A DNA stretch of 64,000 bases from Monomorium pharaonis (Eukaryota > Arthropoda > Insecta > Hymenoptera > Formicidae). Numbering within the stretch: the first letter of the stretch is position 1; each line of letters starts with the position of its first letter. The position numbers were made by a program, and so were the translations under genes. The notes beneath the pieces were generated by a model that saw only the letters and a list, made by a program, of their open reading frames with translations, was not told where the DNA came from and ran no database searches. Shown here piece by piece: positions 24,180 to 36,652 of this stretch. The DNA lies in NCBI RefSeq assembly GCF_013373865.1, contig NC_050477.1, positions 868,001-932,000 on the forward strand, given 5' to 3'.

Positions 24180-27100
24180 TTAATTCCTCGCGATTTTCGT
24201 AGACTCTTTGTTGCTGGTGACGTGCTCGAGGTCGACTCCGTCGTATTCTAGGCCACCCGTGCTATCGTAGTACGCGTAGTCGTAATCGTTCTTCTTTCCC
24301 GATCTCGATGATCGCGCTGTCGTGCTGCTGCTGCTGCTGCTACTGCTGCTGGGTAATCTAGTCGTTGACGTGAACGGTCTTGCGGATCCGCTAACGTAGG
24401 TAATTCCACGTGACGTTGTCGTCGGTTGAACGGTTCTCTGAGTGGAACTAAAGGTATTCGGGTTGTAGGTGGTAGCGCTAGAAGAAGGTCGTCTGCAACA
24501 AGAAAAAATATTACGATTGGACTTTCAGAGTTAGAGTTGATTTATAAAATTACTTAAAAATTACTTAAAAAAAAAGGAAATATCATGATGAAAGATAAGT
24601 ATCATATGCTGTTAAAGAGCTATAATGTACACTTTCACTTTCGATAAAATTGTTTTCTTTCTTTAACTCAGTTTTAAATTAATAATATTTTGTAACTTTG
24701 TTCACAAGTTAGGATTAAACCCGAATTCAAGTGACTTTACGAACTTTTTGGACAGATCTATATTTGGTGGCTATAACAAGTCGAAGATTGTTATAGTTTA
24801 CCTTGGTACCGGCGTGGTGGTTCTCGGCGATTCGGCGAGGTGATTGATACTCGCGGGACTGAAACCGATCCCTACGGAGGACCTCGCGACGTTGAATGAG
24901 CTACCTGTGCTCGTTTCGATGTAATATGACTTGCCGCTGCTCGCATTGTCGTAATTATTATACTGAGTTGCCTTCTTGGGCGTTTTCGTGCTATCGTAGT
25001 ACTGAGTGGAAGGCTTGACCGATTGACTCGTTTTGTCGTAATACTGGCCGTTGTCGTTGTTTCTGAAAGCGGTCTGTATGACAGCGCTGTCTACATTCAC
25101 GTATTTTTTTGTTGCTGGACTGTAAGTGGTAGGTGCATAGCTGTTGCTTGCAAAACTGTTGGAGTAGTATTTGGCGGTGGTCTGAGGAATGTCCTGAGTA
25201 GTGGACGTGGCTGGTCTATACTGGCCCTTATTGTTATTATTATTATTGTTGTTATTGTTGTTGTAATTATTGTTGTAATTATTATTATAAACAGTAGGCG
25301 CAGGCGTAGAGGACTGGTACGCAACGGATGCGCTGGTTCCTCGTTGGATGTTGTTGTAGCTCTTCTGTTGATAATTGGTATAGTCTGGTTGACTGGTCTG
25401 ATAATTAGTAGTCGGCTGAACGGTGGTGGATGACGCGAATTGATAAGTTTGATAGCTAGTCTTCGGGCTGTAGCTGCTGGGTCTCAGTGTTGTAGGTTGA
25501 ACGGAACTGCCAGTATTCTGTTGATTATAGTTTGAGCTGTAGAGATTGTAGAAGTTCGTATGGTACACGTTCGGAGGCGTTTTGGCAGTCGTGCTGGACG
25601 ACTGGTAATTACTATATGTATCCTGGTACGTCGTGCTAGGTCGATACGTGGACGACGATGGTACGTTGTATCTTTGCGCGTTCTGATTTCTATTGTTGTA
25701 GGTCTCCTGTGGCGGTTGGACGGTCGTCGATGAAGCGTATGTCGTGGATCGTTGATTGTACGCGTTGTTGCTGTTATAATAATTGCCATTGTAAGTGTTC
25801 TGTCTGGGCACGGCCGGCGCGACTGTGGTGGTCGTTGACGAATAGTTGTTGCCGTTGGTGAATGCTTGCTTTCTACTGGTCTTCCTGACACCACCCGATA
25901 CCTTCTTCTTGGCGTCTTGATCCTCCTTATACGATTTGTCATTGTCGTAATCGTCTTCCTTGTTGTTCCTGTTGTAGAAGTTGCTACTGCTGCTACTTCG
26001 CAGTACCTCGCGATTGTTATAGTTGGACGAAGATAATCGATTCACCGTATTCGCGGAGGATCGAACCGCGTCGCTGGTTTCGCTACGTTGAAGATTATCC
26101 TGGGGTTCGGCGTCGCTACGCAAGTTGTCGTAGCTCACGGACTCCAGACCGGAACCGATTCTATACAAGTCGAAGTTATCGCTGGCGTAGTAGAGAGTCG
26201 CGGCCTCGCAATCCACATCGTACCAGTCCGCACAGGTTTGACTCTCCTGATCGAAAGCAGTGTCGTTGGGACAAAGGAACCTAGCAAAAAGTAATTAAAT
26301 AATTTTGCGGAACACACTAGGCGATAGATTCTAAACCTCTTACTTTTTAACATTTTATTTAGAATATATTAAATAAAACACTTAAAAAATTAATTTTTAC
26401 TTAACAAAATCACAAGTAGAGCACTTACTTATAGTCCTGAATACTGCCAGCCACAGAGACACAGACATGGAAGACTTGGCAGTCGGTCTCAGGGTCCGCG
26501 TAATAGCTACCGACAATCTTGTTGCGACAGGAGAACGAGGTTTCCGGCATGTATTGTTGAGAATATCTCGGTGGTGGTCTTTGGAGAGCTAATACGCAAC
26601 TCCATAATATTCCCACTGAAATGCACAGCAAAATCCAGAATTTTATTATCGACTACTTTTTTTATGATTGATATTCGAAATTAGGTAATAAATTTACCGA
26701 GTAAAAAATAATATAATTTACTAAAAAAAGAGAAAAAGAAAGAAACCGAAAAAAAAACAGATAAGAACGAATTGTAATCCGTTGTGACTAATTATTAATA
26801 TTTTATTATATATTTCGAATTTTTTGAATTAATATAATCAAATGCAAAATTAAAATAACCGAATATATCAAGACGTGTTTATGTATCGATATACAATTTT
26901 TCTATTTTAATCCAAAAGTTAATGTATTTTTTTTTTTTTTTTGTGAAATTCTTTATTATCATAGAAGTGTTCAAAATTTCAATCTCATCGATCGATTTAT
27001 TTAAAGATTTGAATAGCAAACACTTTTTGCAAATCATGAAAACATATAAGACATAATGATAGTCTTGATGGATGTCGATGCACCTTTCTACTCGGAGATA

Positions 27101-27386
27101 TCCGTATTAAAGATCGTAGATATTCATATAATCGTAACCGCATGCACGGAAACCGTTTTGATCGAAAGTGCGGATTATCGCAAAGTTTAGAAATCGCTCA
27201 AGTCATCATTGAATAAAATCCTTCGAGGGTATATTAAATTTTGAAATATCTGGTGGTATACGATACGTCCAACAAGGTCCAAATTATTAATTCTTTATAT
27301 TTCACTTCGGCGAATCGGAACTCCACTTTGCCGCGTTAATTACACGTACCCGAGATTAGGGCGAGATATCGCCTCGTGGACTCCAT
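24180..27386 (-). CDS. Secreted peritrophin-like cuticle protein with one ChtBD2 domain
   Basis: Coding exons in transcript order: 27386-27350, 26615-26429, 26280-24802 and 24492-24180, giving 671 aa. Residues 1-22 form a signal peptide (MESTRRYLALISVGILWSCV then LA). One chitin-binding peritrophin-A domain spans about 42-99 with the six-cysteine spacing C42, C58, C64, C78, C91 and C99. The remaining 570 residues are low-complexity, rich in Tyr, Asn, Ser, Thr and Gln, with an Asn run near 405-425, repeated TTVQPTT-type segments and a Ser run near the end. One ChtBD2 plus a long disordered tail fits the CPAP1 class (cuticular proteins analogous to peritrophins, one domain), which bind chitin in the cuticle. 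I cannot assign the exact CPAP1 orthologue. The short first exon is supported by frame continuity (ATCTCG+G to TG+GGAATA), by the signal peptide it completes and by a good ATG context. Long antisense ORFs over exon 3 are composition artefacts. Confidence 0.88.
25231..25290 (-). repeat. Coding AAC/AAT triplet repeat (poly-Asn)
   Basis: Triplet repeat within the cuticle-protein gene, encoding an asparagine-rich run interrupted by tyrosines at about residues 405-425. It is probably length-polymorphic. Confidence 0.85.
26924..26942. repeat. Poly-T tract in intron 1 of the cuticle gene
   Basis: An uninterrupted run of about 18 T on the plus strand, in AT-rich intron sequence. Confidence 0.8.
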
Positions 27387-28100
27387 GCTTTTTTTGTCGA
27401 GCCTTCTCGAGATACTCTCCTCTTTGCGGGTTCGCTCGGCCTCTCGAATTCGGGTTCGCACTCCTACGCGTCGTTACCTGCGCGATCAGACTCGCGGACG
27501 CGACTGCAGGAGCTCGGAGAACGTTCGCGCCCGAGAAGAGAAGAAGGCCGGATCGCGCGCGCGGAGAAGATGCCTTCTGGGAGGATGGGGCTCCGCCGGG
27601 CGAGCTACGCGGATGAAACCGGGGGTAGGGGTCCAGGGCCCCGTCGCATTAGCGGAGAAGAGAACGGTGCACACGGGGTCCGCTGCGGGACGTAACGTCT
27701 CTCTCGTTACGTCACTTACGGCAACCGGGCCTCGTTCGGTCGAGCAGCCAACGGCAACGACGGCAACACGTAGCCGTACGTACGTGGGGTATGCCACATA
27801 CCAAGCGGCGGACTCCCGTGTAACTTACACGTTTTACTACCTAGGTAGGCGGCCGACGGCCTGGGCGACGGAGAAAACCGCGGCGCGGGAAAGCGGGAGA
27901 CATTATCGTCTCTATCCCGAGGAGAGACCTCTCCCGCGCGCGCGATGCATAATAACGCGTAGGTGCCCGCTATTTGTGCCGCCCGTACACGCACGGAAGA
28001 GGTTGCCCGGCGGAAAGGCCGCGGGGTTCTGTAGTTCTCTAGAGATTCCGTTCCCCCTTCGGAGAAGCCCCCGTCAAGGATAGGCGTTAGATAGAAGGCG
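27376..28100. promoter_or_regulatory. CpG-rich block at the cuticle-gene promoter
   Basis: A GC- and CpG-rich block begins at the first coding exon of the ChtBD2 gene and extends upstream of it for about 700 bp, in sharp contrast to the AT-rich flanks. This is the expected position for its promoter and 5' UTR. A 235-codon plus-strand ORF (27376-28083) crosses it but is Arg/Gly/Ala-rich and overlaps the antisense exon, as chance ORFs in GC-rich DNA do. Confidence 0.45.
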
Positions 28101-29881
28101 GATCGGCGCCTTATGATTAAATTCAACGTTTCATGTCGATTCTTATTTATGATTACTTGGAATTATATATCGTTAGGGGAGGCGCAGTAGCACATGTATT
28201 AAGATAATCGTTCGTGACATCGTGACATGGTTCTAATGACATCGACTTTATGCCGTTCGGCCGCTTTGTCGCAACTGCTTTCGCAGATGATGTAGCTTCG
28301 CTGTCGCGCTATAGATGGAAGAAAGTTACGTTTTGCAATTGACTCGTGTGTGAAGGGTGTGGCGATAGACAACATCATCGCGTGAGCCTTCAACAGAGAT
28401 AAAAGAAAAAAGCTGATGCCCGTCAGGGACAATTATTCTAATGGAACCTCAAAGTAGTCATATTTTGTGTGAAAGGATATTCGCATTGCGCCACTACGTA
28501 GATACACAGTTTCTATCTATGACGCCACTTTTATTCACACGGTTAATTTGTGTTTTTACAACTTAAGCCCCTTTTTAGATAATTCACGTACTTTAACGTA
28601 TATTTGTGTAGTTTTTTTAAAAGTTTGCATTACAAAATAAAATTACAAATACAATTCCACACAATTCTGAGTCAGGGTTTAGAGAAAAGAAGTTTTTTAA
28701 GAAATTTTTCTCACGTCTTCAAAAGAAAATTAAATTGTGGTTGAGTTGTGTCTTTTAATCATTTCAATATTGGTCTCTGTGCGTGTAGAAAATTAGTCTT
28801 ACTCTCTAAATTGCAATCACTAATTTGCAGTGATATACTGTAGCTGTGATAATTAATGAGTATTCATTGTCATTTAATAATTTTCACCGATTTCACTGAT
28901 TTTTCATTAATTGTAATTTAAAGCGCAGTTTCAATACTTTATAACGCGTTATTTCCAAGAAAAATGTTCAGTAAATGATTAATTTGATTTTAAAATAGAA
29001 GAATCTCTTCCTAGTTTCTTACTTTTTCCATTATTTCCTTGCAAGTTTCGTAAAATTGAAAGATGTACGAATATTTCGCCTCTCTCTCTCCTTTTCGTGC
29101 TTTTAATTCATCCTCGATAGGAACGCTCGTCGAACGTCTCGTCTGTTTAGTTCGGCGTGACCGGTCGTTTGGTGGCCTTTGCCGGCGCGAGATCGCGACT
29201 CATTGCACTCGTTGGAGGGTGCATCGAAGGAGTGCTCGGTTGCATTCCAGCAGTAATCCGAGGAATTACGACGGACGGAACAGCGAGCACCTTGTCGTGC
29301 TTAGAACGGCTCGAGTCCGTCGCGTCCACAAGCGGCCTCGCGGATCGTTCTGTTATTCGGGACTACATTCTAGGGACGTTGGATACTTGAGATAGCTGAG
29401 CGAAATCTGCCGGATAATTGCACGAGAATTGCAACGGGCAATGAGAATTCTTCAGCGGCATTTAGATACCTTTGTCGGAACTCGGGACTTCTAAGTAGCC
29501 TCGAAACTTTAAAAGTTAAACTTTCTCACAGGTTTTCTCTGATATCAGGTACATAACGTCCCTAGACAGTTGGCGTCTAATTAGAATCGGATCGATCTTG
29601 CGCACAGGTGGAAATCGTTCGCGATCGGAGAGGAGGTTTCGTTACAGGCGAAATTGTAGCGATCGATTCTTTGATATGATAAGGTCACTTCCGCAGGAGG
29701 TTGAAGCTAAGGTAGATGTATGGTACACGCAAAGGACCGATCTACGAGCAAAAGAATCACGTGGCCCGATTCACTTGCCGCACGAAGATCGAGGTCGTAC
29801 CTCGACAATTGAAATTTCGCAATTTAGCCTGTCTTGCATCCTGCAGCGCACCGTCCATGTAATACGTTGAGGGAGGGAGGG

Positions 29882-29912
<31 letters not shown>

Positions 29913-30171
29913 AGCAAAAAAAATTTATTTAGAATTTAAATCTCAAGAACATCGCACAAAATCGTCCTTGACTCGCTGCATTTGCGATCCACGAAATTAA
30001 CATTTGTATCTCGCGAATAAATGTTTACCTCCTTCGAACATTTATTTCAACATATCCAGTTCGGGATTTTCCAGTAAACAATTGCGCAAACATAATATTT
30101 CAATTTTTTAGTCGCTGATATTTACGTTGATTTACATACTTATACAAAGCAACTCATTATTTCCAGCAATA
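28101..30171. other. Gene-free DNA with one doubtful ORF block
   Basis: Mixed AT-rich DNA with a moderately GC-rich island at about 29080-29860. Within it, 29147-29400 is open on both strands (see findings). A GA microsatellite lies at 29886-29912. No gene is supported. Confidence 0.5.
29886..29912. repeat. (GA)n microsatellite
   Basis: About thirteen GA units after a short GGGAGGGAGGG run. Confidence 0.9.
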
Positions 30172-30387
30172 TACACTGAGAAAAGAAATTTGTCAATTTT
30201 TTCAACTTGATTAAATTTCTTCAGAGTATTTAAATTAAATGTCTATATAAATACTTCAACTAAAACTCAACGGATTTCTGTATTTACGTATTTAAGTTAC
30301 GATACATGTATAAAGTTTGTAAACTAAAATAATTTAATCAATTTGAAAATTTTAGTCAACTTAATAACTTTCTTTTCTCAGAATGTA
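30172..30387. mobile_element. Degenerate MITE
   Basis: The left end reads TACACTGAGAAAAGAAATTT and the right end, read inward, TACATTCTGAGAAAAGAAAG. They form imperfect terminal inverted repeats of about 25 bp around AT-rich, non-coding sequence. The element is 216 bp, and a TA at each end suggests a Tc1/mariner-like origin, but this is weak. Confidence 0.5.
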
Positions 30388-30650
30388 ACTGACTTTATAT
30401 CTTGTGAAATTCTAACGTTATTTTTAAAAACCATTAAAATATACGTGAACGTTAAAATATACCTAAGTTTGCTGGAATGTTTGGTGAATGTTTATATCCC
30501 ATCATAAATTAAATTCGTTAACTCTGTTTCTCTCGTCGTCTCTGTTTGCCTGATATCTAACCGTTAGAGGTTCGTTTCGACATCGTCATACGTACATATC
30601 TCGGTAACAAGATAATTAACGAATCGGGCATTATATTTTTCAAAGACTGT

Positions 30651-30666
30651 CCGTCCGTCCGTCCGT
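30651..30666. repeat. (CCGT)4 tetranucleotide repeat
   Basis: Four perfect CCGT units in GC-richer sequence. Confidence 0.85.
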
Positions 30667-31129
30667 TTCTATTACGCGCGCCGCGATGAGCTCTACGCCG
30701 CGAGGAATCTTCTCAGCCTTGGAGGGCGAAAGTTGTCTTCGGTTCGCTCGTAGATGGAACGATATTTGCACCTACGAGGCGATTCTCGGCGTCGTGCGAT
30801 AGTGGGTGTAAGAACTTCTATTCGGTAATTCCTGCAGCCGCTTGCTTATGCCAACGATCGTGAGCGACAGATTTCGCGTTCGATAAAAGCGAACGATAGG
30901 GAAGAATTCTTTAGAATCATAAGTGACGATATATGACGATAATAACGATGACGTCTAGACATTTCCAATTACGGTTTATTCTCCCGCGAATCGTTTCTCT
31001 TACTTTATATTTTACATTACACGTCGCATTAAGAAGCGACCTGTGAGAAAACTTGCAGCGACTTTCAAAAACTGCCAGAGTTCCGAAAATCGAGAAAGTT
31101 GATTCTCGCGAGAATCGCGGTAAGAGAGG

Positions 31130-31130
<1 letters not shown>

Positions 31131-31170
<40 letters not shown>
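31131..31170. repeat. (GA)n microsatellite
   Basis: About 40 bp of nearly pure GA repeat with one AC and one AA interruption. Confidence 0.9.
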
Positions 31171-31172
<2 letters not shown>

Positions 31173-31844
31173 GCGTGTTTTTAAATTTTACATTTAGAAT
31201 GCCAGAATATTAAAGTTTGCCTTGAGAAAAAAATGTGAATCTTAATATCTCATCGGTGACATACGGTCTCGTTATAAATAATACATTATTATAAAGGAAA
31301 AGATTTTTATATAATTTAGCGAGTCTTTCTTAGCATTTATTGCATCTTTGCATAACGGGATACGTTCACCAATTTCACGTTTATTGTAAATGCGTTCGGA
31401 TATATTCCGAATGAGAGAAATCGCTCTGTGCCATTCCGTTCAGGCTAGAAATAATCTTGCACGTAGTAGACATTAGTCCAGATTTTTGTGAGATTCAATT
31501 ATTAACTTCTGATTAGAAATTTTGCATTAACTTATCCATCCGAGCGCACTCGGAATCCCCCGTATGCTTCGTTCCCCTCGGCAAGTATTAGTAACTTGCA
31601 AGGAGCTCTGCCCTAGGCTACCGTGATGTGATATTTGCTTCCCGGAGTAATCTTACACGTACAAGTCATTATTCTCGCCACTAAGGAACATAAATTCTCC
31701 CTCATTAAGTACATGTAGAATAATTTCCCCGAGTCCGTGGCAATTAGGAAAACGAACTGGACGGACGCACCCTTATCGTCTTCACTCTGCTGTGCGATCT
31801 TCCCGTGAGTTTCCATTGGTAATTATTAAACTTCGCGACTCTCT

Positions 31845-31893
31845 CGTCCTCTTGTCTCTCTCTTTCTTTCTCTCTCTCTTTCTCTCTCTTTCT
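31845..31893. repeat. CT-rich tract
   Basis: Polypyrimidine tract of CT units broken by TTT. It is a homopurine/homopyrimidine segment. Confidence 0.75.
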
Positions 31894-32169
31894 TAAACTT
31901 TTAACTACCATTTAAAGGCCAGTCTTACCGATATTGAATCATTGGTGAATTTCAAAGAGCATGACAATTCCTATGCGATAGACTGCCGGCATGCTCACGG
32001 AGAAAGTGCGGAAGGTCAAAGGTTTCAGTGAACTATTTTTTCCGTGGTAGCATCGTTGGCCTGATACTTTCGCGGATGCGCAGCATCTCGCGATTATAAT
32101 CCTCGGAAATTCTCGGATATCCTTGGAAAATTTATTATTTCACATAATTTTATCTCGTCCGTTTTCTCT

Positions 32170-32400
32170 ATAGGTATGAAAAATTGATTTTGTTGAAGTC
32201 TAAAAGTTAAACTAAATAGAAATCTAAATATAATTTGAACCATCAAAATTATTATAAAGAATGTTCATGTATGATGAGCAATACTAAAAAAATTTAGACA
32301 TTTTAGCAACCATCTACATAATTATTTTCAATTGCTCTTTTGTGGAATTGTTTAAAGCAAAATGTGCTCGTATAAATTTTCTGAACTACGTTGCTTTTAC
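32170..32400. mobile_element. Diverged copy of the 48.6-kb palindromic element
   Basis: The central part (ATGTTCATGTATGATGAGCA, then a run resembling TTTAGACATTTTAGCAACCA, then CTACATAATTATTTT) aligns with 48694-48790 at roughly 75 percent by eye. The outer arms pair only weakly here. The boundaries are approximate. Confidence 0.5.
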
Positions 32401-35400
32401 TTTCAATCAATCTTATTTCTGAAACAACTGTTATCTAAATAAAATAAAATTCTTTTAAATAAAACTCCTAGTCCATTAGACGTTCATGTCATTCGTTGTC
32501 AAGAAGTCTACTCAGGACAGGCATTTTTTTTAGACACGATTGTTGCGATTCTCGATACCTTTCTCCTCTAAAAATACATACGTTGCGCAAAGCAGACACG
32601 CGTTTCCGTTCGCGGTCGACTCCATAACTCTCGTGTTTCAGGATTGTCGACCGGCTACCCGAACAAGGTATCCGCCGCAAGGTTTCTTACTTAAGCGGAT
32701 GCAAAAAGGTGCTAAGCGTATGCGAGTACATTTGACTTCCGTCAGGCGCACACGTCTGTGCATACGATCCGGCGTGTGCATCTTCCGCGCAGGTTTAGCC
32801 TTGAGATACGGCCAATAACGAACCAAGTTCCCCGTTTTTCCAAACTGCTTGGCCGTCTTCCCCCTTCCCCATCTGTCACGCACTTCGACTCCAGATAGTG
32901 AAAGTGTAGAGATTTTTGTCAGGAACGTCCTCCACCTCACATGTAACACGCGTGCATGTTCCACGCGTTTGCCGAGGATATCCCCCCCCCCCCCTCTTCA
33001 ACGCTGATAGCCGAAAACGAGCCGAGAACAATGTAATGTAAACAACGAAATCGATCATTTATAAAAGATTCGAACGAAATCGATTGACAAGACTTTTAAC
33101 GAAGAAATTACATATCTTTTTATAATTATTTTAAATGACTTTTTCGGAATGGCTTACGAAATATCGAAATCGTGGAATTTCTAATAAAATTTCTCATAAA
33201 ATAAATTACTGTGATAACAGTGCGCGAAGTCGAACAAATCGATCTTTTACGATCATCCCGACCTGTGACACTTGTGTTACGCAATACGTGCTTGTGTATG
33301 CGGCATCTTGATCCAAGAGAAAGTGAATGGATTTTAATTTTATAATTGATGTTAATATTACAATTTTATAATTACGTAATATCATAGCTATTAACAACAA
33401 TATGTATCGCGTACATATATAATATTTATATTATTACAAACTGAAATAACTTTCTTTATTTTGTCCCGATCTTTTTTGACAAGGTTTTATGTTTTTCGAC
33501 ATCTTGACTCTAGCTTGTTTTAATTTACCATGACCTATTGCGTAATCTTGTTTTTACGCGATATCTCTACACTTTCGTGTGTGGCATCGCGGTTTTCTCG
33601 CTTCACACAAGACATGCGAGATTAATAAGTACAAATTTTTCAAATGTCATCAAAACGTTTTTCAGCATTTGTTTTTGACGCCTTTAGCGCACAATGACCA
33701 CCGGATTAGCCGGCTGGCGAGTAATTTAGCCTCGCGGCAACGGTACGAAGAGAGAGAGAGGGTGTCTGCTCATCTCTACCACGTGAGAAAGTGAAAGCAA
33801 AGGCCGTATGCCTCGAGATGAAGCACCGAGACCCGATCGTCTCGGTATTCGATCGTCCTGAAAATCACTCTTCTTCAACAGCGCTTCTCTTTAGTGTCCT
33901 CCTTATGCCAATCGTCCCTTCTCAAAATTAGCCGGTGCACGTACATCTTTTATATTCAAATTTTTCTTCACTCACGCAGTCCCGCGATAAAACACAAAAT
34001 TTCAGCCTTACAATAGAAATAAACATTCTGTGTATTTCTCCTATATGACAAAGTTTAAAGATTTTGCTAAATTTGATGGAAATTAAAAAAATATTCTATA
34101 CATATTAGGTTTAAATGCATGTATTTTGCATATATATGCGCACATATACTGAATAATCTCCTTTCTAACGAAAATTTATTGTAGACATTCATAGAGTTTC
34201 TAGCTCATTAATGCAATTGTCATCAAAATTAGCTATTACAACTCTCTCTCCGTCAAAGGATATCTGACAGTATAATAATTATTCTTAATAATAGAATAAA
34301 AGTTCAAATTTTACATAACACTACCGTTAATGATTAGAAATTAAATTATTTACAACTTTTCATCCACCATCGAAAATTATATTTCCTGTTCTTTACGCTC
34401 ACGCAATTAAATATTAATTAACAAATTGCAAAATACTTGTTTAGGTTTTCATATAGTGCTACGAAAAGTAGCAAAATACACATGACGTTACGTTGTAATT
34501 GTATCAAGCACGTCGCTCGATAACTGAACCAGAAAGAGGCAACAATTAAAGCGATTAGTCTGCGATTGAATCGGTTACAATTACTTTCTCGATCTTCAAA
34601 TCATGACCTCAATTCCGATCTAAGTTCTGAGATACGTTTTGCAGATTCAGCTACACATACACAACGCGCTTATTACTTTAAAAGGAAATTAAAATATACG
34701 TCAGGCCCAAGATTTTGCGCAAACGTTGTTAGAACATACGTTATGATCATGATACGGGGCATGATGACATATCAGATGACATCTTTGTCAATGCAGATTT
34801 TTAAAATAAAATACAGTTATTAAGTAGAGAGCGTGCTTACGAGCGCAAAATTAGAAGTTGCGCTCAGTCTCAAATTCTTTCTTTCTTTCTCGTGATCGAA
34901 AAATTGTGGTTTTTGTATTAGTTCTAATTAATTTAAATAATCTTTCTCTCGCTCACTCCTCGAGAGCATAGTGCACCGGTTGTTCCCGTCTGCGTAATTA
35001 ACGTATTTGTGGCGAATTAAGCAGGTACTCGAGATCTTAATTACACGGCGAAGGGGCTGGCCCGCGGTTATTGTGACATACTGTGCATACTCCGGCGCAA
35101 CTCCGTGCGAAAAAGAAAATTATCCACTCATCACCGCGATACGCGCCTCTCACTTATATAACGTGGAATCCCGTTTGATAGTTCTGAAGTGACGACCATA
35201 TACCTCGTTTCCTACTCGCGCTCCTTTCCAGCGTCAATATAAATTCCTATATACGTACGCGCATATTTCCCGTGTGTGATTCTTTTTTTGCAGCCAGGCG
35301 CGTTCTATCATTAACAATTATTAACAATCATACCGATAGATATTTCACATTATCCTATTGGAAAAGGCCACCTGGACAATTTAAGTTCTGGAAGATGATG

Positions 35401-36480
35401 CACAGCGGAATAATTTATTCCTCGTGTTATACACACGAGATACGCATTAATTCTGCATACGTAACGTGCAGTATGTTCCATCCGGAAAGGAAATTCTATT
35501 CGAATATCATACCGTGAATCATCACTTTTCCTTTGTCAATGCACCACTCCATGAATAAAATTAACTCTCTCGTGTGCGCAATACGGGCATTCATCCTCTT
35601 CCACATAAATAATCGGCTCGCACAATTTCGATTCAGAGTATCAGGCTTCAAAACTCTCGTTCTACAATAAAAATAAGAAAAATCTGTAGATTATAAAAAT
35701 TAAGGAGATCATTAGCTAAGTGTCATTACGACATATGATTCATCTACTCCGGCGTAATCGCTCTCTTTTTTTTCCCCCCCTCCAATTACGAAATCTTCCA
35801 ATCTGTTTGCGATTAGAGGAGTAATTAAAGTATCATTAGATCCGATCCTTTTAATAAGCGGAATTCGGCATTTCCTTTTTGGAACAGGAAACAATTAAGT
35901 GCTTTGCCTCATCGAGGCTACCGCAATTTGAAGACGATTTATAATCGTAGGTCACGCCGATGCTACACATGAACCCTAGGAGAAGAAGACGGCATAACTT
36001 TCACTCACGACAGTGTCGCGGGCCTCATGCCCCGGGCACATTGGCACGAGCACACCGGCGCAACGAGCGCTCGTAGGTGCACGGCGTGCACACATACACG
36101 TGCACGCATACCCGCATACATAGCCGCGGCGGAATGTTGCATAAACGCACGCGCGTGAAGCCGCGGTTCTTACGTGCGTGATACGCGAACCCGCGCTCGT
36201 GAAACGTGGAAGTGCCGAGCGATTATACAAGCGATTCCCACATATACGAGGTATCTCTCTCTCTCTCTCTCTCCGAAAAGTTCAAGTCAAACGAGATCGA
36301 AAGGACTTCTCACTGACTTTTCGAAAAGTCACCGGAGTCGAAGGAGAGAAAAGAATGTGGAGAGGAGTAAAGAGAGAAAGAAACAAAGAGAGAAAAGGGA
36401 GAAATTAATACAGTAAGAAGAGACGTGAGAGCATGAAATTTGTATTTTTTTTTCCTTTTACCCTTTTATCCTTTTTTCCG
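32401..36480. other. Gene-free DNA
   Basis: A GC-richer patch lies at about 32560-33010, with a run of 11-12 C at about 32982-32993. The rest is AT-rich. A TC microsatellite is at 36253-36273. Short ORFs here show no recognisable domain. Confidence 0.5.
36253..36273. repeat. (TC)n microsatellite
   Basis: Ten TC units followed by purine-rich sequence (36330-36420). Confidence 0.9.
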
Positions 36481-36652
36481 TTCCTTTTTCCTCTTTCCTC
36501 TTTCCTCCCGACTCACCCAATTAAGCTCGCAACAAATAATATTAACTTAAATATTTAAGTTAAAAATTTTGACCAGTTAAATGCAGCATTTTTCGTATTT
36601 GTGTAGTTGCGAGCTTAATTAGGTGAGTCGGGAGGAAAGAGGAAAAAGGAAG
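36481..36652. mobile_element. Palindromic hairpin element (MITE-like)
   Basis: Left arm 36481-36532 and right arm 36606-36652 are inverted repeats: CCCGACTCACCCAATTAAGC against CCCGACTCACCTAATTAAGC on the opposite strand. The left arm has one extra 7-bp TTTCCTC unit, and the loop is about 73 bp. There is no ORF. The CTTT-rich ends are unusual for a MITE, and no clear target duplication was found. Confidence 0.7.

Larger units (their letters stand above)
30388..32169. other. Gene-free DNA
   Basis: No exon is supported. It contains a (CCGT)4 tract at 30651-30666, a GA microsatellite at 31131-31170 and a CT-rich tract at about 31845-31893. Confidence 0.5.

Noticed and set aside
25023..25942. 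Long ORFs on both strands over the cuticle-gene exon 3
   Set aside because: The true frame (24802-26280, minus) explains the region. The others are shadows of its triplet-repeat, low-complexity composition.
27376..28083. 235-codon plus-strand ORF
   Set aside because: It lies in a CpG-rich block, is dominated by Arg, Gly and Ala, overlaps the antisense first exon of the ChtBD2 gene, and shows no domain. It is best explained by GC composition.
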